This document shows positions 52,701-64,000 of a DNA stretch of 64,000 nucleotides, one piece after another. The notes beneath the pieces are model-generated. The model saw only the letters and a list, made by a program, of their open reading frames with translations. It did not search any database and was not told where the DNA came from. Within the stretch, counting starts at the first letter, position 1; each line of letters opens with the position of its first letter. Source of the stretch: Archilochus colubris. Lineage: Eukaryota; Chordata; Aves; Apodiformes; Trochilidae. The stretch covers positions 150,802,552-150,866,551 of the forward strand of contig CM041083.1 of assembly GCA_023079485.1 (NCBI GenBank), written 5' to 3'. A program made the translations under genes and the position numbers.

Positions 52701-54719
52701 AAACAATGTCACTTACTCCTTTTGAGCAAACATAGAACCACTGTGGGCAGCTGCCATCAAAATACAATTTTTTTCTCATCTGACTTCCAGTCAGTAAAGG
52801 TAATCAAGATCTCATGGAATAGAAGCATCACTTAATGCTTGTGATCTACGTATCCTAATTCTCTCTAATATATCCAACAACTTTATTTACAAAGAAAGTC
52901 AAAATAGCATTTCTGCACTGATGGAAGAAAACCACATACACCTTTTTTCCCACCCCATTTTATGCTTTCATATTTAAACCTGTACAAAAATTTATTTTTG
53001 CTGTAACTACTGGACAGCTTGCTATCAGAAAATCAAATGAGATAAAATGCACGCCAAGTTCTAACAACATATGTTCCTTCCAGTTAATGCTCCTTTAATA
53101 ATTTCTATATTCAGCTTGCTCAGCTTTTTGCCAGGAAGGCTCTAACATCCTCCATCTGCAGTTCTGCCAGGTATCAGACACACATGAGTATCACCTCATG
53201 TACCACTAGCAGGAACTTGGCTAAATCTGGAATGAGAGAAGGTTCACTGTGTCATACCCTAGTGGTTTCTAAGTTAGTTTGCAGAGTAGCTGAACATACA
53301 AAGTCTCTTGTAATGCATTCAAATATTACTATTTTTTTTAGTTTCACGTTGTTAGACATTTGATAGAAAAAGATAAAGAAGCATTAAAATAGCACTTTCA
53401 GGACACTTGACTAGGAATTACAGATCAAATTGTGAAAGCTCTCTCTTTTTAGACCTCAAGTTAAAATACTATCATTCATAATAAAAATTATAAATGATGA
53501 ATGATTGAGTAGAGTCTGATGTCTCTCATACATTAAATATCTTCTTTTCCAGCCTTACAAGGTATTTTGCAGTAGTAGTCCCACCTACAGAAAACTGAAA
53601 GGATTTCAATCACCTTCAATGACAGTATTTTTACCACTTTAGAACTTGCTTCTGGAAAAAATCCACAAAAATGGGAAATGAGATTTTGAAGAAATTGTGG
53701 ACAACGCTTCCCCAGAGGTACTTTAGGAATTCAAAAGCTGAATCCATGGAAATAAAAGATTAATTCTGCAGGACTGAAAAAGAAAATCTTGCCTTGTGCT
53801 CCACATCTTCCCATTTTCCTTGGACTGCTCATGCTTCACATGGACAAACCAAGCAACACAAGAGTTTTCTAAGAGTAAGAAGTCTGAAAAAAGGAAGGAG
53901 TAAAAGTTAAAATGATAGTTTCTGGAAACCTTAAGGCCCCCGTATCCTTCATAACAAACTTTGCTCTATGGAAAATGAGCAGGCAATAAAGTTTGTGTCA
54001 TTTGACAGAAGCAGAGTCTCCCTGCTGGTTGTCCTAACACTCCTGACAAGGTGGGTGGTAGGAAAACCAGCAGGTGAGTGCCTATGTCTCAGCCTCCAAG
54101 TCTGAGAGGAAATGTACAAATGTACATTTTATGCAACACATGCTAATTTCGAGGTTGTTAAACTTCAAAGGAAATCATTTCCTCTGACTCAGTTCTCATA
54201 GTTGCCAACCCAGAGATCTAGCATTCCTGTTGCTTCTGGATCCAGTCTTTTGACTGGGTTCCAGTTCCAGTACTAACATAACTTTCTTATAGGGGAAGAT
54301 GAATGGAACTAGGAGAAAAAGGGAACTGCAACATCATATTTAAGTGAATCTTGGAACAATAGTGACTTCATTCTTTCTTGTCTCTCTGATCATCAACTCT
54401 GAGTGCCTTAGACCAAATTCATCTACACCACAGGAAATACCTGCTATGTAACTGATAGGCTCAGTGGCAGCAAAAAAGTAATTGCTTTTTTTTTTTATTT
54501 CATCAGTGGTCTCACAATCTCTAATCAAACCAGTGAAATAGTAATTCCTCTCTTCTCATTTTTAATATTATGTTTAAATACCCACAAAAAAATTGACCAG
54601 TGGTATTATAACACATCAGCTACCCAGAAGTGCTACGGCAGTTTCCACAAATAATGGTACTTTTGACCACAATAACTTTTATAAAAATAAAAATTAGAAG
54701 AAAAATTTTATAAAAGTAA
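40726..54719. other. Intronic DNA between the short LTR and the TTCC tract
   Basis: Mostly AT-rich unique-looking DNA. Candidate conserved non-coding stretches, judged only by motif density and lack of repeats, lie at about 49990-50260 (ATTAATAGC, CTAATTAAACCAATGCAAAAT) and 50960-51160 (AGTAATCCTAGG, CCACCTGACAATTA). A loose duplication around CCCAAGTAAAGGTTACTGCCC lies near 51405-51480. No exon was recognised. Confidence 0.5.
48501..48616. repeat. Poly-T followed by (AAAAC)n and (AAAAT)n
   Basis: Eighteen T at 48501-48518, a short spacer, then AAAAC-type pentamers from about 48537 changing to AAAAT pentamers up to about 48616. The T run and A-rich run are complementary and could pair. The minus-strand frame across it, rich in F and V, is an artefact of the repeat. 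Confidence 0.9.
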
Positions 54720-55316
54720 TTTCTTCCTTCCTTCCTTCCTTCCTTCCTTCCTTCCTTCCTTCCTTCCTTCCTTCCTTCCTTCCTTCCTTCCTTCCTTCCT
54801 TCCTTCCTTCCTTCCTTCCTTCCTTCTTCTTCCTTCCTCTCCTCCTCTCCTTCCTTCCTTCCTTCCTTCCTTCCTTCCTTCCTTCTTCCTTCCTTCCTTC
54901 CTTCCTTCCTTCCTTCCTTCCTTCCTTCCTTCCTTCCTTCCTTCCTTCCTTCCTTCCTTCCTTCCTTCCTTCCTTCCTTCCTTCCTTCCTTCCTTCCTTC
55001 CTTCCTTCCTTCCTTCCTTCCTTCCTTCCTTCCTTCCTTCCTTCCTTCCTTCCTTCCTTCCTTCCTTCCTTCCTTCCTTCCTTCCTCCTTCCTTCCTTCC
55101 TTCCTTCCTTCCTTTCTCTCTTCCTTCCTTTCTCTCTTCCTTCCTTCCTTTCCCCCTTCCTTCCTTCTTCCTTCCTTCCTCTTCCTTCCCCCCCCTCCTC
55201 TCTCCTTCCTCCTTCTCTTTCTCCTTCTCTTTCCTTCTTCCCCCCCCTTCCTTCCTCCTTCCTTCCTCTCTCTCTCTCCCTCTCTCTCTTCCTCTCTTTC
55301 TCTCTTTCTCTCTTTC
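54720..55316. repeat. 597-nt uninterrupted pyrimidine tract, mostly (TTCC)n
   Basis: From the T at 54720 to the C at 55316 I see no purine on the plus strand. The left ~400 bp is nearly pure TTCC with a few CTT and CCT interruptions (near 54826-54852, 54884 and 55085). The right ~200 bp degenerates into TTCC, CTCC, C-run (55188-55194 and 55240-55246) and (CT)n segments ending TTTCTCTCTTTC. On the minus, GPC6-sense strand it reads (GGAA)n. The 232-codon minus-strand frame rich in KEGR repeats exists only because a tetranucleotide repeat has a 12-nt codon period without stops, so it is not a gene. Long homopurine-homopyrimidine tracts can form intramolecular triplexes, and GGAA repeats are ETS-factor binding platforms. 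Its true length in the genome may be misassembled. Confidence 0.95.
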
Positions 55317-58300
55317 ACTTTTAAAAATGTTCAGTCAGAATTACCAACATTTTGATGTCCTTAGAAAACTCAACTGCTGTTTGAAAATGAACCAAAAAAC
55401 CCCTGCTACTCCTGTAGTCAATAACATAAAATTTGTATAGTTCTTCAAACATCTGAGAGATTTCTTAAGCAGTTTTTGTTAAAAATATATTACTAGTTTA
55501 AAATAAAGAAAAAGTAATGTGAAAAATACTCAGATTCAGAAACTAGACTAATGTAAACAGTGTGTAATCAGAGTAAGATCTGCTTTTCACTTGTAGTAAA
55601 ATGTAACTTCTCTAACTGTTTAGTACAATGTTCCTGAAAAAATTTATTGTTTGAAGAGTTCTTGTAAATTCTGTTCATTTAAATCACTCACTCCAGACTG
55701 AGCTTTATCTGGGCTAGGTGGCCTTAAGTCTTTGTGTCCAGTTTGTCTTGAAGGGTGGGCCTAGACACAGTTGGTAATGGAGAGCCACAAGGTTTCATCT
55801 ACACCAGAGATATTTGATAGCAGATATAACAAATTTGGGTGAGCTATTCCTGTTGCTAATAGTAAAATTCATGGCTGACAGTTTCCTATTTTGAAATTTC
55901 ACTTCTAAGCCTCAAAACTGTCTTTTGCAGCCCTATCATTTGTGGACAGTATCAGAAACTGAGAAGAGATTAGTAAAACATCTGCGGTGATCCTTAGGGA
56001 AATCTTTTCAAATTTGACTGAGCTATGAATAGGGCAATGTTACCAATTGTATTATAGCCAGTAGAGCCTGCTAAACTACTGGGGACAGAAATTGTGAAGA
56101 TGCCATCTGAATGAGACATGTACAGTCCCATTCAGGCTTCTGTTGCCATAAGTACATACACAGGATAGATATAATTCATAAAATATGGCAGCAAGAGACT
56201 GGATGTTTGAACTGGAATTCTCTGCTCTGTCGTAATAAAGATTAACATGTATCATCACTTCATTACATATTAAAACCCTAGGAAAATGCAACAGATGTGA
56301 TTGAAAATTACCTGAAAATTCAGCCACAAATCACATTCTGTTACTTCTGGAAAAATAGCTGGATACATAGTAATCATTACAGAGTCTATATTTTATTTTT
56401 TTTCAAGGAAAAGAGAGAACTTTATTCTAGTATGCAGGTAACAATATGCCCCTATATTAATATTGGGTAAGTAATTTGCAGACTTACTGATGTTTATTGC
56501 TGCTCATGCAATAGTATGTTTTGGATCATAGCTCTTTCCTTCCAAACTAACAAACAAAACCCATTACAGATGTCATTACTGAAGTCATGGAGCCATTATA
56601 TGCATATTTTTCAGGATTTTGAAAAGCGTCAGATTTTTCTGGCATTCAAGTGAGTTGGAGACAAAAGCACAATCAATCAGTTTTGACAGTATCAGTTCTG
56701 AGCCAGATTCAGTTATCCTGGATTTAGGAAGAATGGTGCCTTTTTCAACAAGTGGTGTAATTGATTTTAATGGTGTTAGTTTCCAAAAAAGAAAATACTC
56801 AGAAGTCACCTTCCATAACTGAAACAAAAAAATACAGTAATTATGGAAACACTGAAACACAAAATGAAGTTTGTTTTTTTTTTTTTTTAAACATAAATGC
56901 TCATGTGTAAAGACAAAATAATATTTTTAAAGGACCCTTTTTGACATGTTTTCGTTTTTCTTCTGAGCACTTCAACAAACATGTATGAAATGACTTTTCA
57001 TAAAGCAACTACAGGAAAAAAGGAAAAAAAACCCAAAACAAAACCACAAGTTGCACTCTAAAGTAAGTGTATACAAAGTATACATCATATTGATTAGTAT
57101 TTAAAAATAAATATATAAAATTGACCTCTCTTTTCACCTGGGAAAGTCCCTACATTTTTTCCTTCCTTTCCTCACAGAGATGTTCCTTTACAGAGGAATT
57201 GCTATCAATGGTGTTATTACCAAAAATAACATCTCTGTAAGTTGGCATCAGAATGTGAAACAATTAGCACTATGAGATGCTGTGGAAGTTAAAAACCAAA
57301 TGTGGCAATAACCATCTGGGTAGTCAAAATATTCTTTTTACCTGCGGGTCCTTCAACAAGGCAATAAACATATGGCAGAGAGTGCTGTGCTTGTTCAGTG
57401 CATTTCTAATAAAAATCTAGGTGACACAAATACACCATGATAGGTGTCATAGAAACTAGTGTAATGACCTTTCACATCTGGATCCCTCATTTCTAATTAG
57501 GAATGAATAAGACATAACAAGGTCAGGTGACACTGTCTGACAGAGCATATTCCTTGTATATAGATGAGGCATTTTGATGAAAAACTTCCAAAGCATTTTT
57601 ACCAATTATCCTACCTAACTTGGTATGACACCAGACTGTGTCTCTTAAAAAGAGTTTCCAGATGACAAAGGTCAGAATTTTCATCTTGGAGCATGAAGTT
57701 TATTCTTTTTCCACTTCTTTCTTGTCTTTGTATTAATGTCAACGGAACACCAAATTTGTTCCCTCCACTTCCTTCATACCTCTTTTGAAATGTTGTTTTT
57801 GAAACACACCATTTGCACAAGCTGCTTACACCACTCCAAAGCACACTCTCCCTTTTTGCCAGTCATAATGACAGATGGCCAGATCCTGGCTCACTTACTC
57901 TGAGTCTAATCATGCAGTCAGTCCCACTTAAATCACATTTTCTCATCGACTAGTCTGCTTCTACAGACTCCCTAAAATATTCCCCTAGTCTGCCTCCCTA
58001 AAATATTAGGAGGGAATAAAAAGGGCATTTCTACACCTTTGCAAGTCAGTTGAATGGTGTGACCTCAATAAGAGAAGCAAATTATCCAGCATTGCACCCT
58101 TAAATCTAGGAGTTTTGGTCTATCTCCTGGTCCAAGCTAAAACAAAAAAAGGGAAACAGCTGAGCTGCTGCAAAATTTTGCACCCAGGAGTCGAGCCTTG
58201 TGGGGCACTGGCCATGGGGAGCCATCTGGGGCTGTCTGTAGCAGCTCTTGGTAGCCAGCAAGCATCCCTTGTGGCAGCCCTGCTGCAGTGAAAGAGGGAA

Positions 58301-58851
58301 GGGAGAAGAAAGTCTGACAGCTCCTGACTCCAGGCACAGGCAGGCGACTGCCAGTGGCGTCTGGTTTTGCATGTACCATTTCCAGGCTTTCAGGGATATA
58401 TCAAATTCTGCTGGGCGTTTGCCCTCAAATGGGAATTTAGGTGTTACCATGAGACTTCTGAATGAGCTGTTTCCTTTGATTTGGTGTCACCTGATGGTGT
58501 CTTGATTTTATGGATCTATTGAGCTGAGAGGTATGTGAGCAGCTTTTAGTAACTTTTTGCTGTGAGATGTCAATTAAAAAAAAGATGGAAAAGATGCTCT
58601 GAACAACCCACCAGTTTGTCTTACAGGTCATTTAGACAAGGTCATTATTGACTGAAAATGATAATTCTTGCACTTTCCAGGCACATGTAAACTAAAACAA
58701 ATCAGTGTACTGCCATGCTCAACTCTACCTTGTTTCCCGGTTAGACTAATTTCTTCCATGTTTTAAAATTACTAATTATTTTTATTATTATAATTTATTT
58801 TAAAAATAGTAACACGCAACATTTTTTATTACATTTTAAAGTCAAACACAG
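55317..58851. other. Intronic DNA between the TTCC tract and the minus-strand LTR
   Basis: AT-rich, with a T run of about 15 near 56874-56888 and a short imperfect duplication of CTCCCTAAAATATT near 57969-58006. The frames around 58106-58505 overlap a GC-richer patch but show no domain or splice context. Confidence 0.55.
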
Positions 58852-58856
58852 CCTGC

Positions 58857-59877
58857 TGTCATGGCTTAGGCCCAGCCAGTATCCACCAGGCCCCTGCTCA
58901 CTCACCCCCCACAATGGGATAGGGAGAAAATCCACCTAAAGGCTCTTTGTGGCAAAGATAGGGAGACTTTCACTCCCCAGTATCAGTAATGGGCAAAAAC
59001 TAGACAGGTTCAGCTTGGGAAGAAAGGAAAGAAAAAAAATTAATTTATCTACAAGGAACAGAAAACATAGCCAAACCTTAATACCTTGCCCCCTCAGCAC
59101 CCCTCCTTCCTGGGCCTGAATTTCTTCACCCCTGCCTCCCCCTCAGGGCACAGGGCAGGGGCAGGGGGGGTTCAGGGTCAGTTCCCTACACGCTGTTTCT
59201 GCCGCTTTCCTCCTCAGGAGGAGGACTCCTCACATTCTCTCCCTGCTCCAACGCGGAGTCCCTCTCACGGGACAGAGCCCTTCAGGAACCCCTCCGACAT
59301 GAGTCCCTCCCACAGGTGCAGTCCCTCAGGAACTGCTCCAGCCCGGGCTGCACACAGAGTCACGGCTGCTGCAGGAGCAGTCACCTCCTCTGACACGGGC
59401 TCCTCCATGGCTGCAGATCCACATCTGCCCCTCTCTGTGATCCTGCACAGGCTGCTGCTTCACATTGACCCATATAAGACACTATAGGGGCTACAAATCC
59501 ACATTTGCCCCACCATGGTGTTTCAAGGACTGTTCCACCGTGCTTCTCCATGGGCTGAATGGGGACAGCTGCCATCTCACCACAGGGAAAATCTCTGCTT
59601 GGGCACTTCTCCACCTCCTTTCTCATTGACCGTGGTGTCTTTGCTCTGGCATTGCTTGTGCTCACCTCCTCCTCTCCTCTGCTCTGCAGATCTAATTTTT
59701 TTCTATTTTTGCAGTTTCATTTTCCCTTTCTTGAATGTTACTCACATTCCCATATCTGCTTGGCCTTGGGCAGAGGTGGGGCAGGGATAAGAGCCAGAGG
59801 ACCTTCCAGGAGCTTCTCACAGGAGCCACCCCTTTGGGTCCCCTGCTTCTAAAATGCCACTGCACTAACCCAAGACA
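58857..59877 (-). mobile_element. Solo LTR of an avian endogenous retrovirus (minus orientation)
   Basis: On the plus strand the block opens TGTCATGGCTTAGGCCCAGCC and closes CCACTGCACTAACCCAAGACA. Read on the minus strand it therefore starts TGTCTTGGGTTAGTGCAG and ends AAGCCATGACA, like the common avian ERV LTRs that begin TGT-T-GGGTTTG and end ACCA-GACA. Segments such as AGGAGCTTCTCACAGGAGCC, CTCATTGACCGTGGTGTC and GGGCAAAAACTAGACAGG are familiar from that group. The length is about 1,021 bp. Flanks CCTGC (58852-58856) and CCAGC (59878-59882) could be a 5-bp duplication with one mismatch. No internal region is present. It lies in the same sense as GPC6. The GC-rich frames inside it, up to 133 codons, are incidental. 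The right boundary could shift by a few bases. Confidence 0.82.
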
Positions 59878-59882
59878 CCAGC

Positions 59883-62800
59883 ATAAGACTGAGCCAAGAA
59901 GTGAACAGATGTTTTGGTGGTAAAAGAAATAGCAGAACAGGAGAGTAGCAATGTAACACATGATGCAGGGGCAAAAGTTCATGATGTTTAATGAAATCAA
60001 TCTAGGGAGATGTGACAGGAACTGTTTACTTGATCTTTACTGGATCTAAAACTCATAAGTGGTTATAACCAAGCTAAGCTTTCTGATGGACAGCAGACTT
60101 TAGTAGATGGCTTTAAAGGAATTTAACTGTAGTGATTCCTGGTTAGATTCTTATGATTAGAGTACTCAAAAGGCTGCATCTTCTCTTATTTTCAAAGGTA
60201 TGCTGATTGCTTAAGTATATGCTTGAAGTAAATAGTGAAGCATAACATAGGGACTCAAGCTGGAAGATAATTAAACTCTGGAACTAGCAGTCTAAGCTAA
60301 ATAGACTTCTGAAAGATATTGGGCACTTATGTGGTCAACGAAATGCCTGCAGCTCATTTACACACATATAAAATATAAGCAGTGTGGAACTGTGATAAAT
60401 TTATTTTTAGATCTTTAGTTATTAAGACAACTGTACCTAAATCAGTCCTGTTTTTTTAGGACTTTTAAGAGAAGGTAAGGCTTTGGAAAAAATAGAGACC
60501 AATACATCCTTCTTTCGTTCACATTCCTTAATGTTCTGCTGGAGTCTACCTAGCTCTGCTTTGTTTCTTTGACCTTTTCACTCAGTAATATTTGAAATTT
60601 GTTTTAAGGATTTACAGAGTCAGGGATTTATTGTGAGGACAGTTGGGTGCCTAGCATATCACAACTGCTGCGCAAATAATAATAATGCTGCGATAATTAT
60701 CATTCTGTGTTGAAGTCCTGCTTTATTGCAAGCTCTCAGTCAGTCAAAACCTTTTTTATATTTGCTTAACATATCTCTATCTGTATTAATTTTAAATTTT
60801 CTGATTTGAGAAGGAAGGTTGCTAATCATATAGTGCTGCTGGCGTGGTTCATCCTGTAAATGAGCCCGTAAGTCTCAAAAGATTTGCCTGCACTGACTAT
60901 ATAAATACAGGTTAGTAAAACTAGAAAAATGCAGGTAAGTTCACTGCCCCTGGCCTTGGCAAATATATCCCTTTGGTATGTCTATAATGTAAATGTTAAC
61001 TTTACAGAGCAACTCAGTGTTTTAGGTATATAGCAAAAGATGGAATTACTCAAGGTCAGACTTGAACTTGCCTATGATGGGGCTCTAAGGTCAAACGAGT
61101 CAGGCAAAGTTCCCCCCTCAATGTTACCAATGCTCTGACCTATTTTGCTTTGTTCTGAGCAATCATAGCCACTTCAAAGATTGCCCAACAAGGGAAGACT
61201 TCTAATTTCACACAGTCAGCACCCCAAGGAAGAGAGGTCATGTTCCAGACACTTTCCTTCTCCCAGCTCTACCATGTAGGGAAAAAGCATCTTCAGCTGG
61301 TCTCAGAGCATCATCTCTGTTATGAAGATTTTCTTCCTGACATAAAGGAAATTCAAGAGACCAGGCATGATATTTGCTTTACCTCTCTGTTCAAACATCT
61401 TCTGCCATATTGCATGACCTTGCAATTAAATGATCCTGATCACAAGTAAGATAAAAGATCAAGTTAAAGAAGGTAATTAAAGAAGCCCTGGATATAAATA
61501 TAGAAAGCAACATTGTTATTTTTTTTCTGATGATGAGAAAAAGGAAAAGAAAAATGGAATAGGATGCTAATAACTGATAATGATAAACTGCATCACCTAC
61601 ACTGGATGAAATGTATGCTACATATTTCAATCCTGCAAACGCATGAATTCTTATACTAATTATTCTGAGCCAGAATATATCTATCAGATAAAATGCTAGA
61701 CTATTTGCTTTTGTGAGATTTATTTTGGATAAAGTATTGTAACCCTTCATATAATAGTGCAAATCACTGACATGCTATGTAACTGGATGACCCTCTGCAA
61801 ATTACTGTATTTTGGACAGTACTTGGGGAACGGTGATTTGAAAACAGAAAGAAAATAAAACCTTGTACTGTATTGCACAAAATGCTCAAATGACTCATAA
61901 CAGAAGAAACCCATCACTTTTTCCAGTTATCCATAATTAAGAATTTGCATTTACAGAAAAACCTCTGTTCTTTTGCAATGAAGGAAGGACCTGAGAATCT
62001 AAAGAGTGATAATCCTCACTGGGAGAGGAAGGGGAGAAGAAATCGAGGTCTAACCCATACCAAATTCAGAAGTTAAAAAAGGGACCCTTTATCCTGCTAG
62101 GAGCAAGAGCCTTTCATTCTGCATATCTTTATTTTCCTTTAGAATATATAAACCCCATTGCTCCCTAGACAAAGTATTTGTTTGTTTGTTTGTTTTTTTA
62201 TAAATGCTGTAACAATCTGAAGCTATGCACATGTAATTCTTTTTAGTTTGGCATTTTTCAGGCATTTTGTAGAACATTTTGCAGTGGTATTATCAACTGA
62301 TTAGAATGAACAAAACTTTTCAAAGGTTCAGGCTCTGTTACTTGAACTCTGATGAATGTACACACTCACTGAAATTGCTATTAAGATGCAGCTAATGGCT
62401 TCTCAGTGATCTCTCTGTCTACATGGACAAAGGGGGTGATGAGCAAGGAAAAAAAGAAAAGAAGAGAGAAAATGTTTTCTAGTGTCAAATGGGAAAATCT
62501 GAGAAAACCTACCAAACAATTCAGCAGTTTAATTGTTCAGCTCAAGGTAATTTAGAAATGTAAAACCTATGCAATTTTGATAGATTAAGGTTCAACTCAA
62601 GGGAACACTTGTGCAACTCTTATTTTATTATGTCTGAGCACCGTCACCAGCACCAGGCTATTTCTAGATTCTCCATAAAGCTGCTGTTGGAAGACAGCAC
62701 AAAAGCACAAGACTCTAGTGCTGGGCTTGATCTTTTTTTCATCCTTTGGAAGCACTTGGTGCCAAGGGTAATAATGCTGCACGTAGAGTCATCTGTGGCT

Positions 62801-64000
62801 GTGATAATGACAACAATTCAGGACCTAATTTTAACCAGCCTTGTTTTTCTAATTTTTTTAAAAACTAAAACAATATTTTTATTTTAAAAACGTTTAACTG
62901 GTATTCAAATAACATTTCAAATATATTTCAAATAACATTTTCAAATTGCTACTACAAAAGGAGAGAAAGGGGCTGAATATGAAGAGTTAAAATCCCGAAT
63001 TTGGGTCAGGACAACTATTTCAGAAGGCTATTTTTTTCCAAATTTTATCCTTATAGTCTTCTCTTTGCCACCCTAATTTTGTTATTATGTGACTCCTAGC
63101 CGACATAACACAAGGGTCATGATCTCATTGACTTCAATAATTCAGGGGATGTTATACAGAAAATGTTGCACTGTAATGACATTTAGAGGTATCAGACCAC
63201 TGTCAATTCTATTTTTTATATTACCCAGTGTGCTGTAAGCAGGCAAGCATCAGATCCATTTTAAGACTTCCTTAGTATTTTATATACAAAACAGTTATTT
63301 TATAGAGAAGTAAATTTTCAGCTGTGTGGACTAGCTTTTAATTTATTTTACAGCAATTATGCCACATTTTAATCAGCTTCACACTTCTTTTCATTCCTGA
63401 TGTGGACTGTAAATTTCTCTCCCAGATTAGGCTTTTTTCACTTTCTCTTTTTATATAATCTAAGTGCAGAACAACGACACATGACACTCCACAGCATATT
63501 TTTTATCTCATTCAGATTTGACAATGTTACTTTCTGTTTTCCTTTGAATACTCTGGATACTCAAGCTAGGATTGTGATATAGGAATAACTATTTAGCCCT
63601 TTCTACATCATGTGACAACAAGTGTCCCAGTTAGTGTCATTTCTGATCCTGATATTTATACACTGAGACCTGGACTGACAGCAGAATAGTTTGCAGCCTG
63701 CCAGAATGAATTTGTAGAAATAGTTCCTGAGTTTACCAAATTTCACAATATTGTTGTAAATGTAACAAGCACTTTCTAAGAATAAAGTGTATTGATTAAT
63801 TAATTGTACCTTATGTGGGGAATTTTTATTAATTTATGTCTTTCCAGCCATTTAATTATGCTAGCTCTTCTGAACATGCACATCCTCACAGTGCATTTAT
63901 GACTCTTACACAACACAACACAGAATAAGTGAGCCTGAAAAATACTGAAGAGCTCTCTAAGAAGCAGAGAGACAGAACCTCAAAACCTAAGGTTCACATC
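59883..64000. other. Intronic DNA to the right edge
   Basis: AT-rich. The stretch about 60640-60930, with CTGCGCAAATAATAATAATGC, TGCGATAATTATCATT and GGTTGCTAATCATATAG, looks like a candidate conserved element by motif content only. Short duplications of AACATTTCAAAT type occur near 62910-62945. No exon was recognised. Confidence 0.5.
62177..62199. repeat. (TTTG)n microsatellite
   Basis: Four TTTG units running into a short T run. Confidence 0.88.

Noticed and set aside
54620..55318. 232-codon minus-strand frame rich in KEGR repeats
   Set aside because: It is the translation of a tetranucleotide repeat: GGAA units give a stop-free 12-nt period. There are no non-repeat domains, and the frame opens in degenerate CT sequence.
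59086..59487. 133-codon plus-strand frame, the longest non-repeat frame outside CR1
   Set aside because: It lies wholly inside the minus-strand LTR, antisense to it, in GC-rich sequence poor in stops, and has no domain.
61391..61762. 123-codon minus-strand frame with hydrophobic stretches
   Set aside because: It is AT-rich, with Phe/Ile/Leu content expected from T-rich DNA. There are no splice sites, no recognised family, and the sequence outside shows no gene context.

Overview
The window is vertebrate nuclear DNA, almost certainly from a bird and probably a songbird-like neoavian. The base composition is AT-rich. The interspersed repeats are typically avian: CR1 LINE copies ending in the (ATTCTATG)-type 3' tail, and solo LTRs of ERVL-like and ERVK-like endogenous retroviruses. 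There are no operons, no ribosome binding sites and no long genuine open reading frames. Most ATG-to-stop stretches of 60-130 codons are chance ORFs in non-coding DNA.

The one host-gene segment I can support is a 166-bp internal coding exon on the minus strand at 23095-23260. It encodes about 55 residues of a glypican core protein with the complete glypican cysteine signature, and its sequence fits glypican-6 (GPC6) best. It has a clean acceptor (polypyrimidine tract, then CAG) and a clean donor (GTAAGA). The rest of the window is then the two flanking introns: at least 40.7 kb upstream in gene sense (23261-64000) and at least 23.1 kb downstream (1-23094). Very long introns are a known property of GPC6.

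Layout from left to right: intron DNA with a CR1 copy (about 2898-3715, minus strand) and an older, more diverged CR1 copy (about 5890-6415, minus strand); a plus-strand ERVL-like solo LTR at 12292-13086 with a perfect 5-bp target duplication; a cluster of small perfect inverted repeats at 18868-19078; the GPC6 exon at 23095-23260; a plus-strand CR1 fragment at about 36870-37305 interrupted by a second CR1 tail (nested insertion); a 300-bp ERVK-like solo LTR at 40420-40719 with a near-perfect 6-bp duplication; a 597-nt uninterrupted pyrimidine tract dominated by TTCC at 54720-55316, which reads (GGAA)n on the gene-sense strand; and a second solo LTR in minus orientation at about 58857-59877. 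Simple repeats (poly-A, GT, AT, AAAAC/AAAAT, TTTG) are scattered between.

Nothing here looks like a new multi-gene system. The most interesting items are the long GGAA/TTCC tract inside a GPC6 intron, the LTRs whose ends and target duplications can be read directly, the nested CR1, and several AT-rich homeodomain-motif-dense stretches that could be conserved regulatory elements. The last can only be settled by cross-species alignment.
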